Assembly (NCBI GenBank): GCA_903924465.1
Contig: CAIYBN010000036.1
Coordinates: forward strand, 1 to 55,784
Reading direction: 5' to 3'
From: an uncultured Myxococcales bacterium
GTDB taxonomy: Bacteria > Myxococcota_A > UBA9042
Length of the DNA: 55,784 nucleotides
The notes below the pieces were generated by a model that was given only the letters and a program-made list of their open reading frames with translations, did no database searches and was not told the DNA's origin. The translations under genes and the position numbers were made by a program. This document shows, in pieces, positions 44,034-52,736 of the stretch (positions are counted from its first letter, which is position 1; every line of letters starts with the position of its first letter).

Positions 44034-45608
44034 CTATTTGCGCAATTGCCCCAACACTTGATTCACGCACGCATCGGCCTTGTCGTTGCGCGCAGCTTCC
44101 TGATCTTTTGCTGTCGAAATGGCTTCAATCCGCGCGACACCCACAGGCAGTCCGCGGCTCAATTGCTGGGCGAGGCCCGTCGGGCCGCCATTGCTGGCAC
44201 AGAGCGCATGCGTCACGGCGTTCAGACACCGCGAGCCATTCGGCCTGGAGATGAGGTACGTGGCAATCTCGTGGTGTTCCTTGTCGGCGAGCAGCGACGT
44301 GGGCGCCTCGACGGCGTCGCACCGTCCGGGCGTCTTCGCCAGCTGCGCTTCCAGCCAACGCGCAACGAACAAGTCCGCCACGGCCTGGTGGGCAAACTTC
44401 CACTCCCGCGCGCCCTGAATCCGCTCGAACAGCACCGACTGGAACAGCCGCTCGCAGAGGTTATGGTTGTCGGGCGTATCGCCGCCCATGGCCTTCAAGC
44501 AGCGCGGCAAGGTCAACTGCATGTTCCATTCGCCGTCGACCAACCCGTCCGTCGCCACCAGTGCGTCCACAGCGCCCAACGCCTTGTCACCAGCCCACTG
44601 CAGCTCGATGAGTTCCTTCTGCAACCGTGCCGAGATGATCGCCTCGTGGACCTGGCTCATGTTGGTCAGCCGTTCATCGGTGGCAAAGTCCTTGGCCAAG
44701 GTCTGCACGACCTGCAAGTCGCGATACGCCGCCATGTACGGAAAATAGCACTGGGAATCCAGCATTCCTTGGCGGTCCAGGTGCCAATCGTGGGCGAAAT
44801 TGCTGATGCGCGTCGCCTCATCCTTCGTTTCCGTCAGGCGCGTCAGGCTCGAACGCGCGCGACCACAGTCCAGCGGCGGCAATTCAAGCACGGCGTCCAA
44901 GCCCTTGATGCTGTAATAGTCGTCGAACACCGATGGACGCCCCAGAACGACGACCTGCGCGCTCAAGAACCGCTTGCGCAGATCAGCCAGCGCGTCCAAC
45001 ACGGCGGTCCGCCGCGAATTCGGCACTTCGTCCAACGCGTCCGCGACCAGCAGCCAACGGCCTTCACTCAGCAGGCGCTCCATCGTCTCGCGCGGCCCGC
45101 CATCGGCGACTTTCATTTGCCGCGCGATGGCTTCCACCAACAGATTTGCCCCGCCGGCCTGAGCCTCGGACCCGTAGATCTCGGCCAAATTGACCAGATA
45201 TGCCGGCTGCGCGCACGATTCCGCGGTCAGCGCCTTCGCCAGCTCAGACTTGCCGATGCCGCCGCGGGCTTGCAGGAGCACGAATTTCAGCTTGCCTTCA
45301 CGCAGCGCGTCAAAGAACACCTGCTCGCTCACCATGCGATCGCTGTCGGGACGCAGCGTCAGCGGCCACACACGGGCGTGCAACTGCGGGCGCAAGTAGG
45401 TCAGATCGTTCACGGCCAGTTCGTGCTCACCCGCGGCCTTGCGACACGTCGCGATGTACTCCTGGGCGTCAGTATCGAGGAACTCGCGCAAGGTCGACGG
45501 GCCAGAACAGGCCGTCAGCGCCATGGCAAGAACAGCAAGTGCTTTCTTGGTGTTGTGCGCTAAAACCACATTTCGGTTCGCGAATTGGGACAGCGCCATC
45601 CTGGACAT
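44034..45608 (-). CDS. NACHT-type NTPase with lipoprotein signal
   Basis: A 524-residue protein. ATG 45608 is chosen: GGGGGAGG lies 6 nt upstream, whereas the first in-frame ATG of the long frame (45980) has no such support. Residues 22-34 (KALAVLAMALTAC) are a textbook lipoprotein signal (lipobox LTAC, Cys34). After it comes a NACHT/STAND ATPase core: ARGGIGKS (114-121, P-loop), LLVADALDE (186-194, Walker B with the small residue before DE typical of NACHT) and VVVLGRPSVF (R224 as sensor). The C-terminal half is helical without recognisable repeats. The combination of a lipid anchor and an ATPase is odd because the periplasm has no ATP. A shorter start at Met29 would be cytosolic but lacks a ribosome site. 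Confidence 0.8.
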   Translation of the reverse strand: MSRMALSQFANRNVVLAHNTKKALAVLAMALTACSGPSTLREFLDTDAQEYIATCRKAAGEHELAVNDLTYLRPQLHARVWPLTLRPDSDRMVSEQVFFDALREGKLKFVLLQARGGIGKSELAKALTAESCAQPAYLVNLAEIYGSEAQAGGANLLVEAIARQMKVADGGPRETMERLLSEGRWLLVADALDEVPNSRRTAVLDALADLRKRFLSAQVVVLGRPSVFDDYYSIKGLDAVLELPPLDCGRARSSLTRLTETKDEATRISNFAHDWHLDRQGMLDSQCYFPYMAAYRDLQVVQTLAKDFATDERLTNMSQVHEAIISARLQKELIELQWAGDKALGAVDALVATDGLVDGEWNMQLTLPRCLKAMGGDTPDNHNLCERLFQSVLFERIQGAREWKFAHQAVADLFVARWLEAQLAKTPGRCDAVEAPTSLLADKEHHEIATYLISRPNGSRCLNAVTHALCASNGGPTGLAQQLSRGLPVGVARIEAISTAKDQEAARNDKADACVNQVLGQLRK

Positions 45609-45706
45609 TTCAGCCTCCCCCACGCGCACGTGGATCTCATGGCCCGACTTGTACACGGCTTGGCCGTGAAAATGCAACGCGCAGCGACACAAGGCGCGAT
45701 GGCGTG

Positions 45707-47665
45707 CTAGGCAACCGTCGCATACAGCACAACCGCTGAGGTCGCGTTCACCTGGACGCTGACCCCGGTCTGGGTCGGCACAATCAGGCCGTTGTCCGCC
45801 CCGACCAGCAGCCACCACGGCCCGCCGGGCACATCGAACCAACTGACCTCGCTGGCCATCCCGTTGAGCAGCACGGCCATCGGCCCGCGCGGCGTATCGA
45901 TTTGATAGCCGACCGACCACTGCGCACTGCCGGACAGCATGCGCATTTGCTTGCCGGCCAGCAGCGCGGGCAGCAGCCACGACTTGCGCAGTTGAATCAG
46001 CCGGCGGTAGTGGTCGACGAGATCGGCGTTGACGCGGCGCTCCCGCCAGTCCAAGTGGTTGGTTGCGTCATCGCGGTTGTAGCTGTTGCCGTCGAGCACG
46101 CCCGGCTGACCGCGGTGGTGCTGGACTTTGGCCCGTCCCCATTCCTGCCCCTGCGCCATCATCACCGCGCCGCGGGACATCAACAACGCGACGGCGGCCA
46201 GCTTGTGCACCTGCAGCGCCCGACCGCGTATTTCCGCGACCGCATCGCGCCGCACTTTCTCGCCTTCGTGCACTTCGCCCAGTGCCAGTCGGACGAAGTC
46301 GCCAAGCGTCAGATCATCATGTGATTCCAAATAGTTCAGCGACAGGCTCGCGTCGTCAAACAGCCCTCCCAGTCGTCGTGGCGACCCGGCGAGCAGCGCG
46401 CCGACGTCTCGACGACTCAGGCGACCGCTGCCAGCGCCGAAGATAAATCCGCAGTCATTGTGCGGATTTTGCCCCTTGATGCCGTTGCGAAACTGATCGT
46501 TCCAAACTGTGTGCCCCATGCGCGCCAGATCGGCGGGACGATAGCCAGCCAGGCTCCACGGCTCGCTGATGAGAATCGCCCGAGGATACTCGGCTCGCGT
46601 CGCGTTCCGCAGTTCCTGCAAGGTCACGTCGTCCAGGATCGCCGCAAGATCGAGACGCAGACCGTCGACGTGGTAAGCGCGCATCCAGTGAACAGCGGCA
46701 TCCACGACCAGCGCTGCCATCGCCGGATCGCGGGTATCGACGTCATTTCCGCAGCCAGAATGCGAGCGCAACTGGCCATTTTCGCGCGCAAACCACGTGC
46801 CGGGATCAAGCCTCAGCAGCGGATTGTCATCGTGCATCGACACGTGGTTCAAGACCAGATCCAGTACGACCGCGATACCGTCTCGGTGCAACAGGCGAAT
46901 CATTTCACGAAGTTCGTCACCTGGATCGTAGAACGTGCCGTCGTCATCCACGCCGATCCACGCGCCAGGCTGCGGCTGTGCCCCGCGCAGGCTATAGCGT
47001 TCGGTCGGAGCGAAGAAGAAGCTGGGCATATAACCCCAGTGATTCTTGCCGGTTGGATTGACATAGCCGCCATCCGTCGGCGCCGGCTCGAGCAAAGGAA
47101 ACGCCGTCACGGGCAGCAATTCCACGCAGTCCACGCCGAGATCCCGCAGGGCACTCAGGCCGCCCGGCGCACCGGGACGCGACTCGGCGAGTCCCAGATA
47201 CGTGCCGGGATGGCGCACGCCGCTGGAGGAATGCACGGTAAAATCGCGGACGTGTACTTCCAGAATGATGGCTTCATGCACCGCAATCGCCGGACGGACG
47301 TCGCCCTGCCACAGGAAAGCGCTGACCTGCGTCACGGACCACGTTGGGTGCCCCGGCGCGAATTGCCGTGCCACCGCGACACTGCGCGGATCGGCGATGT
47401 CAAAGTGCGCGCCGTGCTGCGAGATGCGGTACCGGTAGTAAGTCATCGGCTGCGGCTCGCGCACTTCAAAGCCCAAACCGTGCGGATGAACGAAGGCGGT
47501 CATTTCGGTCACGCGCTCACTCGCCGCATCCTCCGGGTGGCGGCGTTCGATGAGCCACGCGCGATCCGCTTTGGGCGCCAACACGCGGAACGCATGCTCC
47601 TTGCTGGACCAGCCCAAGACCGGACCGCGCGCACGCGTAGGCGCCCCAACAGCTCTTGTGGTCAT
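45707..47665 (-). CDS. Glycogen debranching/pullulanase-type GH13 enzyme
   Basis: A 652-residue GH13 enzyme that hydrolyses alpha-1,6 branches of glycogen or related glucans. The N-terminal CBM48-like domain (VLGWSSKEHAFRVLAPKADR) is followed by the barrel: NHWGYMPSFFFAPTERY (pullulanase type), VVLDLVLNHV (region I), GLRLDLAAI (region II with the catalytic Asp), ISEPWS (region III, Glu), YLESHDD (region IV), then a C-terminal beta domain. It could be GlgX-like or type I pullulanase-like; sequence alone does not decide. ATG 47665 overlaps the stop of the branching enzyme by 4 bp (ATGA), so the pair is coupled. Confidence 0.9.
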   Translation of the reverse strand: MTTRAVGAPTRARGPVLGWSSKEHAFRVLAPKADRAWLIERRHPEDAASERVTEMTAFVHPHGLGFEVREPQPMTYYRYRISQHGAHFDIADPRSVAVARQFAPGHPTWSVTQVSAFLWQGDVRPAIAVHEAIILEVHVRDFTVHSSSGVRHPGTYLGLAESRPGAPGGLSALRDLGVDCVELLPVTAFPLLEPAPTDGGYVNPTGKNHWGYMPSFFFAPTERYSLRGAQPQPGAWIGVDDDGTFYDPGDELREMIRLLHRDGIAVVLDLVLNHVSMHDDNPLLRLDPGTWFARENGQLRSHSGCGNDVDTRDPAMAALVVDAAVHWMRAYHVDGLRLDLAAILDDVTLQELRNATRAEYPRAILISEPWSLAGYRPADLARMGHTVWNDQFRNGIKGQNPHNDCGFIFGAGSGRLSRRDVGALLAGSPRRLGGLFDDASLSLNYLESHDDLTLGDFVRLALGEVHEGEKVRRDAVAEIRGRALQVHKLAAVALLMSRGAVMMAQGQEWGRAKVQHHRGQPGVLDGNSYNRDDATNHLDWRERRVNADLVDHYRRLIQLRKSWLLPALLAGKQMRMLSGSAQWSVGYQIDTPRGPMAVLLNGMASEVSWFDVPGGPWWLLVGADNGLIVPTQTGVSVQVNATSAVVLYATVA

Positions 47666-49527
47666 GGCATCTGCTCCAGCACGAGCACGGCGAACGGCGG
47701 CAGATCGATGTGGGCAATCGGCCGCGGCAGTTCAGCCACCTGCGCGCTCACCGGCGGCGGCAGCTTCGCGAGCGAACCACCAAAGATCTTCAGATCGCTG
47801 TGCAGCAGCCACCGCCACTTGCCTGCCGCGGGCAGAGGCAGCCAGTAGTCCGGACGGCGCACCGGCGTAAAATGCAGCACGACCACGACCGACCGACCTA
47901 GACCATTGCGTTGCGTCACAAGCACGGATGCATCGGCATCGGCGCCCTCGATCCAGGCGAGTCCATCGGATTGGCAATCACCCACGTGCAAGGCTGGCTG
48001 GCTGCGGTACAGCCGATTCAACGTCTGGAGCCAGCGGTGCAGCGCCTGACGCTGCGGATCCACCGCCAGGGTCCATTGCAGCTCCGCATCGGCATTCCAT
48101 TCGGTCTGCTGGGCCAACTCACCGCCCATGAACAGGAGCTTCTTGCCGGGATGGAGCCATTGATAGCCAAACAACTGCCGCAGCTGCGCGATCTTTTGAT
48201 CCTGCGGCACAGCCATTTTCTGCCACAGACTGCCCTTCAGGTGAACGACTTCGTCGTGGGACAGCGGCAGCACGAACGCTTCCGAGAAGGCGTAACTCGC
48301 GGCAAAACAAATCGCGTGGTGTTGCCGGGCACGAAACAGCGGGTCCGTCGCCAGATAGCCCAGCGTGTCGTGCATCCAGCCCATGTTCCACTTGAAATCA
48401 AAGCCGATTCCGCCCTGTTCCAAGGCCCCGGTCACGTGCGGAAAAGCCGTCGATTCCTCGGCAATCGTCACCGCGCCCGGGTGCGTCGTATGCACCAGAT
48501 GGTTGAATCGCTTGAGGAACTCCAGCGCTTCCAGATTCCAATTACCGCCAAACTGGTTGGGCAGCCACGTCCCCGCCGGGCGCGAGTAGTCGAGGTACAA
48601 CATCGACGCGACCGCATCGACACGGAAGCCATCGATATGGAATGATTCCAGCCAGTAATGCGCCGCCGCCAGCAGAAACGACACGACTTCGGCGCGGCCG
48701 TAGTCAAACACCCAGGTGCCCCAATCGGGATGCTCGCCGCGCCGTGGATCCGGATGCTCAAAAAGCGGCGTGCCGTCAAAACGGCCCAAACCATGACCAT
48801 CCTTGGGAAAATGCGCCGGCACCCAATCGAGCAGCACGCCGATTCCAGCGCCATGCAGGCGATCGACAAACGCCCGCAGTTCGTCCGGCGTGCCCCAGCG
48901 CGACGTGGGCGCGAAATAGCCCGTGACCTGATAACCCCACGACGGATCATACGGGTGTTCGTAGATCGGCATCAGTTGAACGTGCGTGAATTCAAGCGAT
49001 TGCACATGGGCAATCAGCGGTTCTGCGAGTTCAGACCACGTGTATTGCCGGCCATCCGGATGACGCCGCCACGAACCCACGTGCAGTTCGTAGATCGAAA
49101 TCGGCGCCTGACGGGACTGCCGTTCCGCGCGCTGTTCGAGCCACCGCGCATCCTGCCACGCGTGTTCCGCCGCGCGACAGAGCACCGACGCCGTCTGCGG
49201 CCGCAACTCGGCGAACCGCGCAAACGGATCGGCGCGATCCACGACGCTCCCGTCCGGGCCTGTGACCTGAAACTTGTAGCGTTGCCCGAGCTGAGCGTCG
49301 GCGACAAATACGTGCCAAAACGCCGACCAACGCCGCATCGGCATCCGCCGCCAATGCGAAAAATCGCCGATGAGCGCGACGTGCCGGGCGTTCGGCGCCC
49401 ACACGACGAAACGCCAGCCATTTTGCGTCTTTTCGCACGCCTCGTGGGCCCCGAGCACCTGCCACGCGTCGTGCCCTTGGCCGGTGAGAAAGCGCTCGAG
49501 GATCGTGTGGGCACTTTTGGTCAGCAT
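47662..49527 (-). CDS. glgB: 1,4-alpha-glucan branching enzyme GlgB
   Basis: A 621-residue GH13 enzyme that moves glucan chains to make alpha-1,6 branches in glycogen. The CBM48 domain (VVWAPNARHVALIGDFSHWRR) is followed by YELHVGSWRR and the catalytic set: DWVPAHFP, GFRVDAVASMLYLDYSR (Asp nucleophile), AEESTAFP (acid/base Glu) and LSHDEVVHLKGS. It is shorter than the 728-residue E. coli GlgB, lacking the extra N1 domain, which is normal for many bacteria. ATG 49527 has no clear ribosome site. Its stop overlaps the debranching gene, giving a two-gene glycogen operon. Confidence 0.95.
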   Translation of the reverse strand: MLTKSAHTILERFLTGQGHDAWQVLGAHEACEKTQNGWRFVVWAPNARHVALIGDFSHWRRMPMRRWSAFWHVFVADAQLGQRYKFQVTGPDGSVVDRADPFARFAELRPQTASVLCRAAEHAWQDARWLEQRAERQSRQAPISIYELHVGSWRRHPDGRQYTWSELAEPLIAHVQSLEFTHVQLMPIYEHPYDPSWGYQVTGYFAPTSRWGTPDELRAFVDRLHGAGIGVLLDWVPAHFPKDGHGLGRFDGTPLFEHPDPRRGEHPDWGTWVFDYGRAEVVSFLLAAAHYWLESFHIDGFRVDAVASMLYLDYSRPAGTWLPNQFGGNWNLEALEFLKRFNHLVHTTHPGAVTIAEESTAFPHVTGALEQGGIGFDFKWNMGWMHDTLGYLATDPLFRARQHHAICFAASYAFSEAFVLPLSHDEVVHLKGSLWQKMAVPQDQKIAQLRQLFGYQWLHPGKKLLFMGGELAQQTEWNADAELQWTLAVDPQRQALHRWLQTLNRLYRSQPALHVGDCQSDGLAWIEGADADASVLVTQRNGLGRSVVVVLHFTPVRRPDYWLPLPAAGKWRWLLHSDLKIFGGSLAKLPPPVSAQVAELPRPIAHIDLPPFAVLVLEQMP

Positions 49528-49622
49528 CGGCGGCAGAGTGTGGCAGGTGCGCGCGTTCCTGTGTAGGGGCAGCCTGTCAGCAGCGTTGGCATTCGGTGCG
49601 CGGCGGGCTATCCTTCGGCGCC

Positions 49623-51635
49623 ATGACCAACCGCCTCTACGTCACCACGCCCATCTATTACGTCAACGACAAGCCGCACATTGGCCATGCCTATTGCACG
49701 ATTCTCGCCGACGCGCTCGCGCGCTACACGCGGCTGGATGGCGGTGAAACTTTCTTTCTCACCGGGACCGACGAGCACGGCCAAAAAGTCCAGCAGGCGG
49801 CGGAAAAGCGCGGTGTGACGCCGCAACAGCACGTCGACGAGCTGTTTTCGGCGTTTCAGGATCTCTGGCCGACGTTGGAATGCGCGCCGGACCGCTTCAT
49901 CCGCACGACGGAGCCGGCGCACAAGAACGTCGTGCAGCGCGCGCTGTGGCAGCTGTACGACCAGGGCCTGATCGAGGATCGGACGTTCGAAGGCTGGTAT
50001 TGCGTGCCGGATGAGCGCTTCTGGACGGAAAAGGAAATCGTCGCCGGCAATTGCCCCGATTGTGGACGGCCGGTGACGCGGCTGCAGGAGCGCAACTGGT
50101 TCTTCCTGATGAGCCGGTTCCAGGATCGCCTGATTCAGGCGGTGCAGACGGGCGAAATGGCGATTGTGCCGGCCAATCGCGCCAACGAAGTGCTCGGATT
50201 TCTGCGCGAGCCGCTGCAGGATCTGTGCATTTCCCGGCCCAAGTCGCGGCTTTCCTGGGGTATTGAGCTGCCGTTTGACCGCGATTTCGTCGCTTACGTC
50301 TGGTTCGACGCCCTGCTCAATTACGTGACCGCGTTGGCGCCTGAGTTGCCGCCGCCAACGGCCGAGGACCACGCGCTGACGCCGCACCTGCTTGGCCATG
50401 CGCCGTTCCAGAAATGGTGGCCGCACGTCACGCATTGTCTCGGCAAGGACATCCTGACGACGCACGCGGTGTACTGGCCGACGATGCTGCTCGCCCTCGG
50501 TCTGCCGGTGCCGAAGCGCCTGGTGACGACCGGTTGGTGGCTGATGGACGACGCAAAGATGTCCAAGTCGATCGGCAACGTCGTGGATCCGCTTGTTCTG
50601 CGAGATACTTACGGCCCAGATGTGATGCGTTACTTCTTTTTGCGGGAAATGGCGGTCGGGCAAGACGCGAACTTCTCGGAAGAAGCCGTCGTGCGCCGCA
50701 ACAATGCAGATTTGGCCAATGATCTCGGAAATTTGCTGCAGCGCGTCGTCGGCATGTGCACGCGGTCGTTTGACGGCAAGATTCCCGCGGCGACGCAGCC
50801 GCCTTCCCACGTGCTGGCCGACGCCCTCGCGTACGCGCAGCACCTGCAAGACGAGCAAGCGACCGACGATTTTGAACCGGTAGCGGTGACGTCGAGCCAG
50901 GCGCGCCTGAACCGCACGATCGCCGATACGATGGTGCTCGTGCAGAAGTTGAATGGCGTGATCACCGCCGATGCGCCGTTCAAGAAGGTGCAAACAGACA
51001 AGGAGGCGGCACAGACCACGCTGAACGGCGTGCTGCACGGCATCGTCGTGGCGGCCAAGCTGCTCGCACCGGTCATGCCTGCGGCGAGCGCGGAGATGTT
51101 GCGGCGGATGCAAGCGCAAGATGGGACATTACGTCCAGGCACACAACTAATTGAAGGTGCGCCACTTTTTCCCAAGCACGAATGGAAGATGGAAATGGCG
51201 GAGCTTGTCGACACCAAGTCCCAACCGGGTGCGGCTCAGGCCACATCCGGACGCGGTTTGCAGGATTTCCGCACCGGAGAATTTCGTTCCGAGAGTGAGC
51301 CGTCGGACCTGATTGACATCGAGACGTTCGCGCGCAGTCAGCTTCGTCTGGGCTTGGTGATTTCGGCGGAGCCGGTGGCGAAGTCCAAGAAGCTCCTGCG
51401 CCTGATGATCGACTTGGGCGAGGGCCAACCGCGGCAGATTCTGTCCGGTATTGCCGAGACCGTGCCGCCCGTGGACCTGATCGGCAAGCAAGTTCTGGTC
51501 ATTGCCAATCTGCCGCCGCGGATGATGATGGGCATGGAGAGCCATGGCATGCTGCTGGTCGCCGAGGATGCCGAAGGCAAGCGTGTGCCGCTGCATCCAG
51601 CGCGTGATGTACCCAACGGCGTGCTCGTAAAGTAA
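49623..51635 (+). CDS. metG: Methionyl-tRNA synthetase
   Basis: A 670-residue class I aminoacyl-tRNA synthetase that charges tRNA-Met. ATG 49623 is chosen (second Met of the frame). HIGH is KPHIGHAYC (about residue 17) and KMSKSIGN is the second signature. A single CxxC pair (CPDCGRP) is the zinc knuckle. The C-terminal 110 residues (ARSQLRLGLVISAEPVAK, LLVAEDAEGKRVPLHP) form the Trbp111-like tRNA-binding domain of the longer MetG class. It is followed after 3 bp by the PAP2 gene, so the two may share a transcript. Confidence 0.97.
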   Translation: MTNRLYVTTPIYYVNDKPHIGHAYCTILADALARYTRLDGGETFFLTGTDEHGQKVQQAAEKRGVTPQQHVDELFSAFQDLWPTLECAPDRFIRTTEPAHKNVVQRALWQLYDQGLIEDRTFEGWYCVPDERFWTEKEIVAGNCPDCGRPVTRLQERNWFFLMSRFQDRLIQAVQTGEMAIVPANRANEVLGFLREPLQDLCISRPKSRLSWGIELPFDRDFVAYVWFDALLNYVTALAPELPPPTAEDHALTPHLLGHAPFQKWWPHVTHCLGKDILTTHAVYWPTMLLALGLPVPKRLVTTGWWLMDDAKMSKSIGNVVDPLVLRDTYGPDVMRYFFLREMAVGQDANFSEEAVVRRNNADLANDLGNLLQRVVGMCTRSFDGKIPAATQPPSHVLADALAYAQHLQDEQATDDFEPVAVTSSQARLNRTIADTMVLVQKLNGVITADAPFKKVQTDKEAAQTTLNGVLHGIVVAAKLLAPVMPAASAEMLRRMQAQDGTLRPGTQLIEGAPLFPKHEWKMEMAELVDTKSQPGAAQATSGRGLQDFRTGEFRSESEPSDLIDIETFARSQLRLGLVISAEPVAKSKKLLRLMIDLGEGQPRQILSGIAETVPPVDLIGKQVLVIANLPPRMMMGMESHGMLLVAEDAEGKRVPLHPARDVPNGVLVK

Positions 51636-51638
51636 CGC

Positions 51639-52625
51639 ATGCGAATCTTTCCGCTAAGCCGCCGGTATTTGGCAGTCTTCTTCATCGCGACCTGGCTTGT
51701 CGCCCTGCCCGGATTCGCCGATCCGCCGGCGCCGAACGGCTGGTGGCATACGTCGGATCTGGTGGACTACGGCATCATCGCAGGATCGCTGGGGATCTTT
51801 GCCGGAACACACTTCGCGACGCCGTTGGATTCGGCGGGTATCGGCCCACGGTTTGATCCGCAACACCCTGCGAGCATTCTGGATCCCGTTTACAGCGACC
51901 GGATCGGCAAAAAATACCTGGTGGAGGACAAGCAGGAGACCGTGCCGGCGCTTTGGGTGGAAGTGGCGATTCCGGTCGTCGCGGGTTGGCTCGCGCTCCA
52001 GGAAGGTCTGCCGGGGAACCGCGACGCGCGGCACTTGCATGACACGTTGGTCGGTTTTGGCGAGGCGATGTCGGTCACGCTGATGACGACCGAGGTGCTG
52101 AAGTTCTCTTTTGGCCGTTTGCGCCCGGATTTCCAGGATCGCGTGCGCCGCTATTACTGCAACCGCCCCGATCACGCCGATGTGGACTGCAACGGCTTCA
52201 CCGAAGGCCCGTTGACCGGCGATCCGGCGACCACCGAGAAGGTGTGGGCCGATGGACGCCGCAGTTTTCCCAGCGGCCATGCGTCGACGAGCTTCGCGCT
52301 CGCCACCTATGCAGCGCTTGTGACCGGTGGCCATTTTGTCTGGGGTAAGGACGCCACGGATTCCACGCGCGCATGGGGAATTCCGATTCAGGCCGCCGTC
52401 CTCGGCCTCGCCACGTTTGTCGCCTGGTCGCGCGTCGATGACGGCCGCCACAACGTCTCCGACGTCCTGACCGGCGCCGCCCTTGGCACCGCCATCGCGA
52501 ATCTTTCCTACTGGCGACGCTTCGACACGCAAGGCCGCAGCCGCAACAGCGACTTCGGCGCCGCTGCGATGAGCCTGACCAGCGGTCCGGGCACGACGGG
52601 AATCGGCTGGATGGTGAAATTCTGA
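51639..52625 (+). CDS. PAP2-family phosphatase
   Basis: A 328-residue exported protein with an N-terminal signal (RYLAVFFIATWLVALPGFA). The three phosphatidic acid phosphatase motifs are present: KFSFGRLRPDF, RSFPSGHAS and SRVDDGRHNVSD. This supports removal of phosphate from lipid phosphates such as undecaprenyl diphosphate or phosphatidate on the periplasmic side. One or two hydrophobic helices lie between the motifs; it is otherwise more soluble than the six-helix LpxE type. It begins 3 bp after metG. Confidence 0.88.
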   Translation: MRIFPLSRRYLAVFFIATWLVALPGFADPPAPNGWWHTSDLVDYGIIAGSLGIFAGTHFATPLDSAGIGPRFDPQHPASILDPVYSDRIGKKYLVEDKQETVPALWVEVAIPVVAGWLALQEGLPGNRDARHLHDTLVGFGEAMSVTLMTTEVLKFSFGRLRPDFQDRVRRYYCNRPDHADVDCNGFTEGPLTGDPATTEKVWADGRRSFPSGHASTSFALATYAALVTGGHFVWGKDATDSTRAWGIPIQAAVLGLATFVAWSRVDDGRHNVSDVLTGAALGTAIANLSYWRRFDTQGRSRNSDFGAAAMSLTSGPGTTGIGWMVKF

Positions 52626-52736
52626 CGGACGGATGCGCGACGGGGCGCTCGAATCGCCTCATCGCCGGGCAACCGTCGGCAGCCGCTGTGCCCAACTGTC
52701 ACGCGTATGCCGTGTCGCCTCGGAGGGAGTGCGCAG

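Noticed and set aside
42243..45563. 1,106-codon plus-strand frame
   Set aside because: It lies fully opposite three real minus-strand genes with signal peptides, motifs and ribosome sites; such long mirror frames arise from high G/C at third positions. Its translation is Arg/His/Gln-rich without motifs.
45609..45980. Longer N-terminus of the NACHT protein
   Set aside because: The extra 124 codons overlap the debranching gene, read as low-information Arg/Gly/Cys-rich sequence and would bury the signal peptide; the ribosome site at 45608 is strong.
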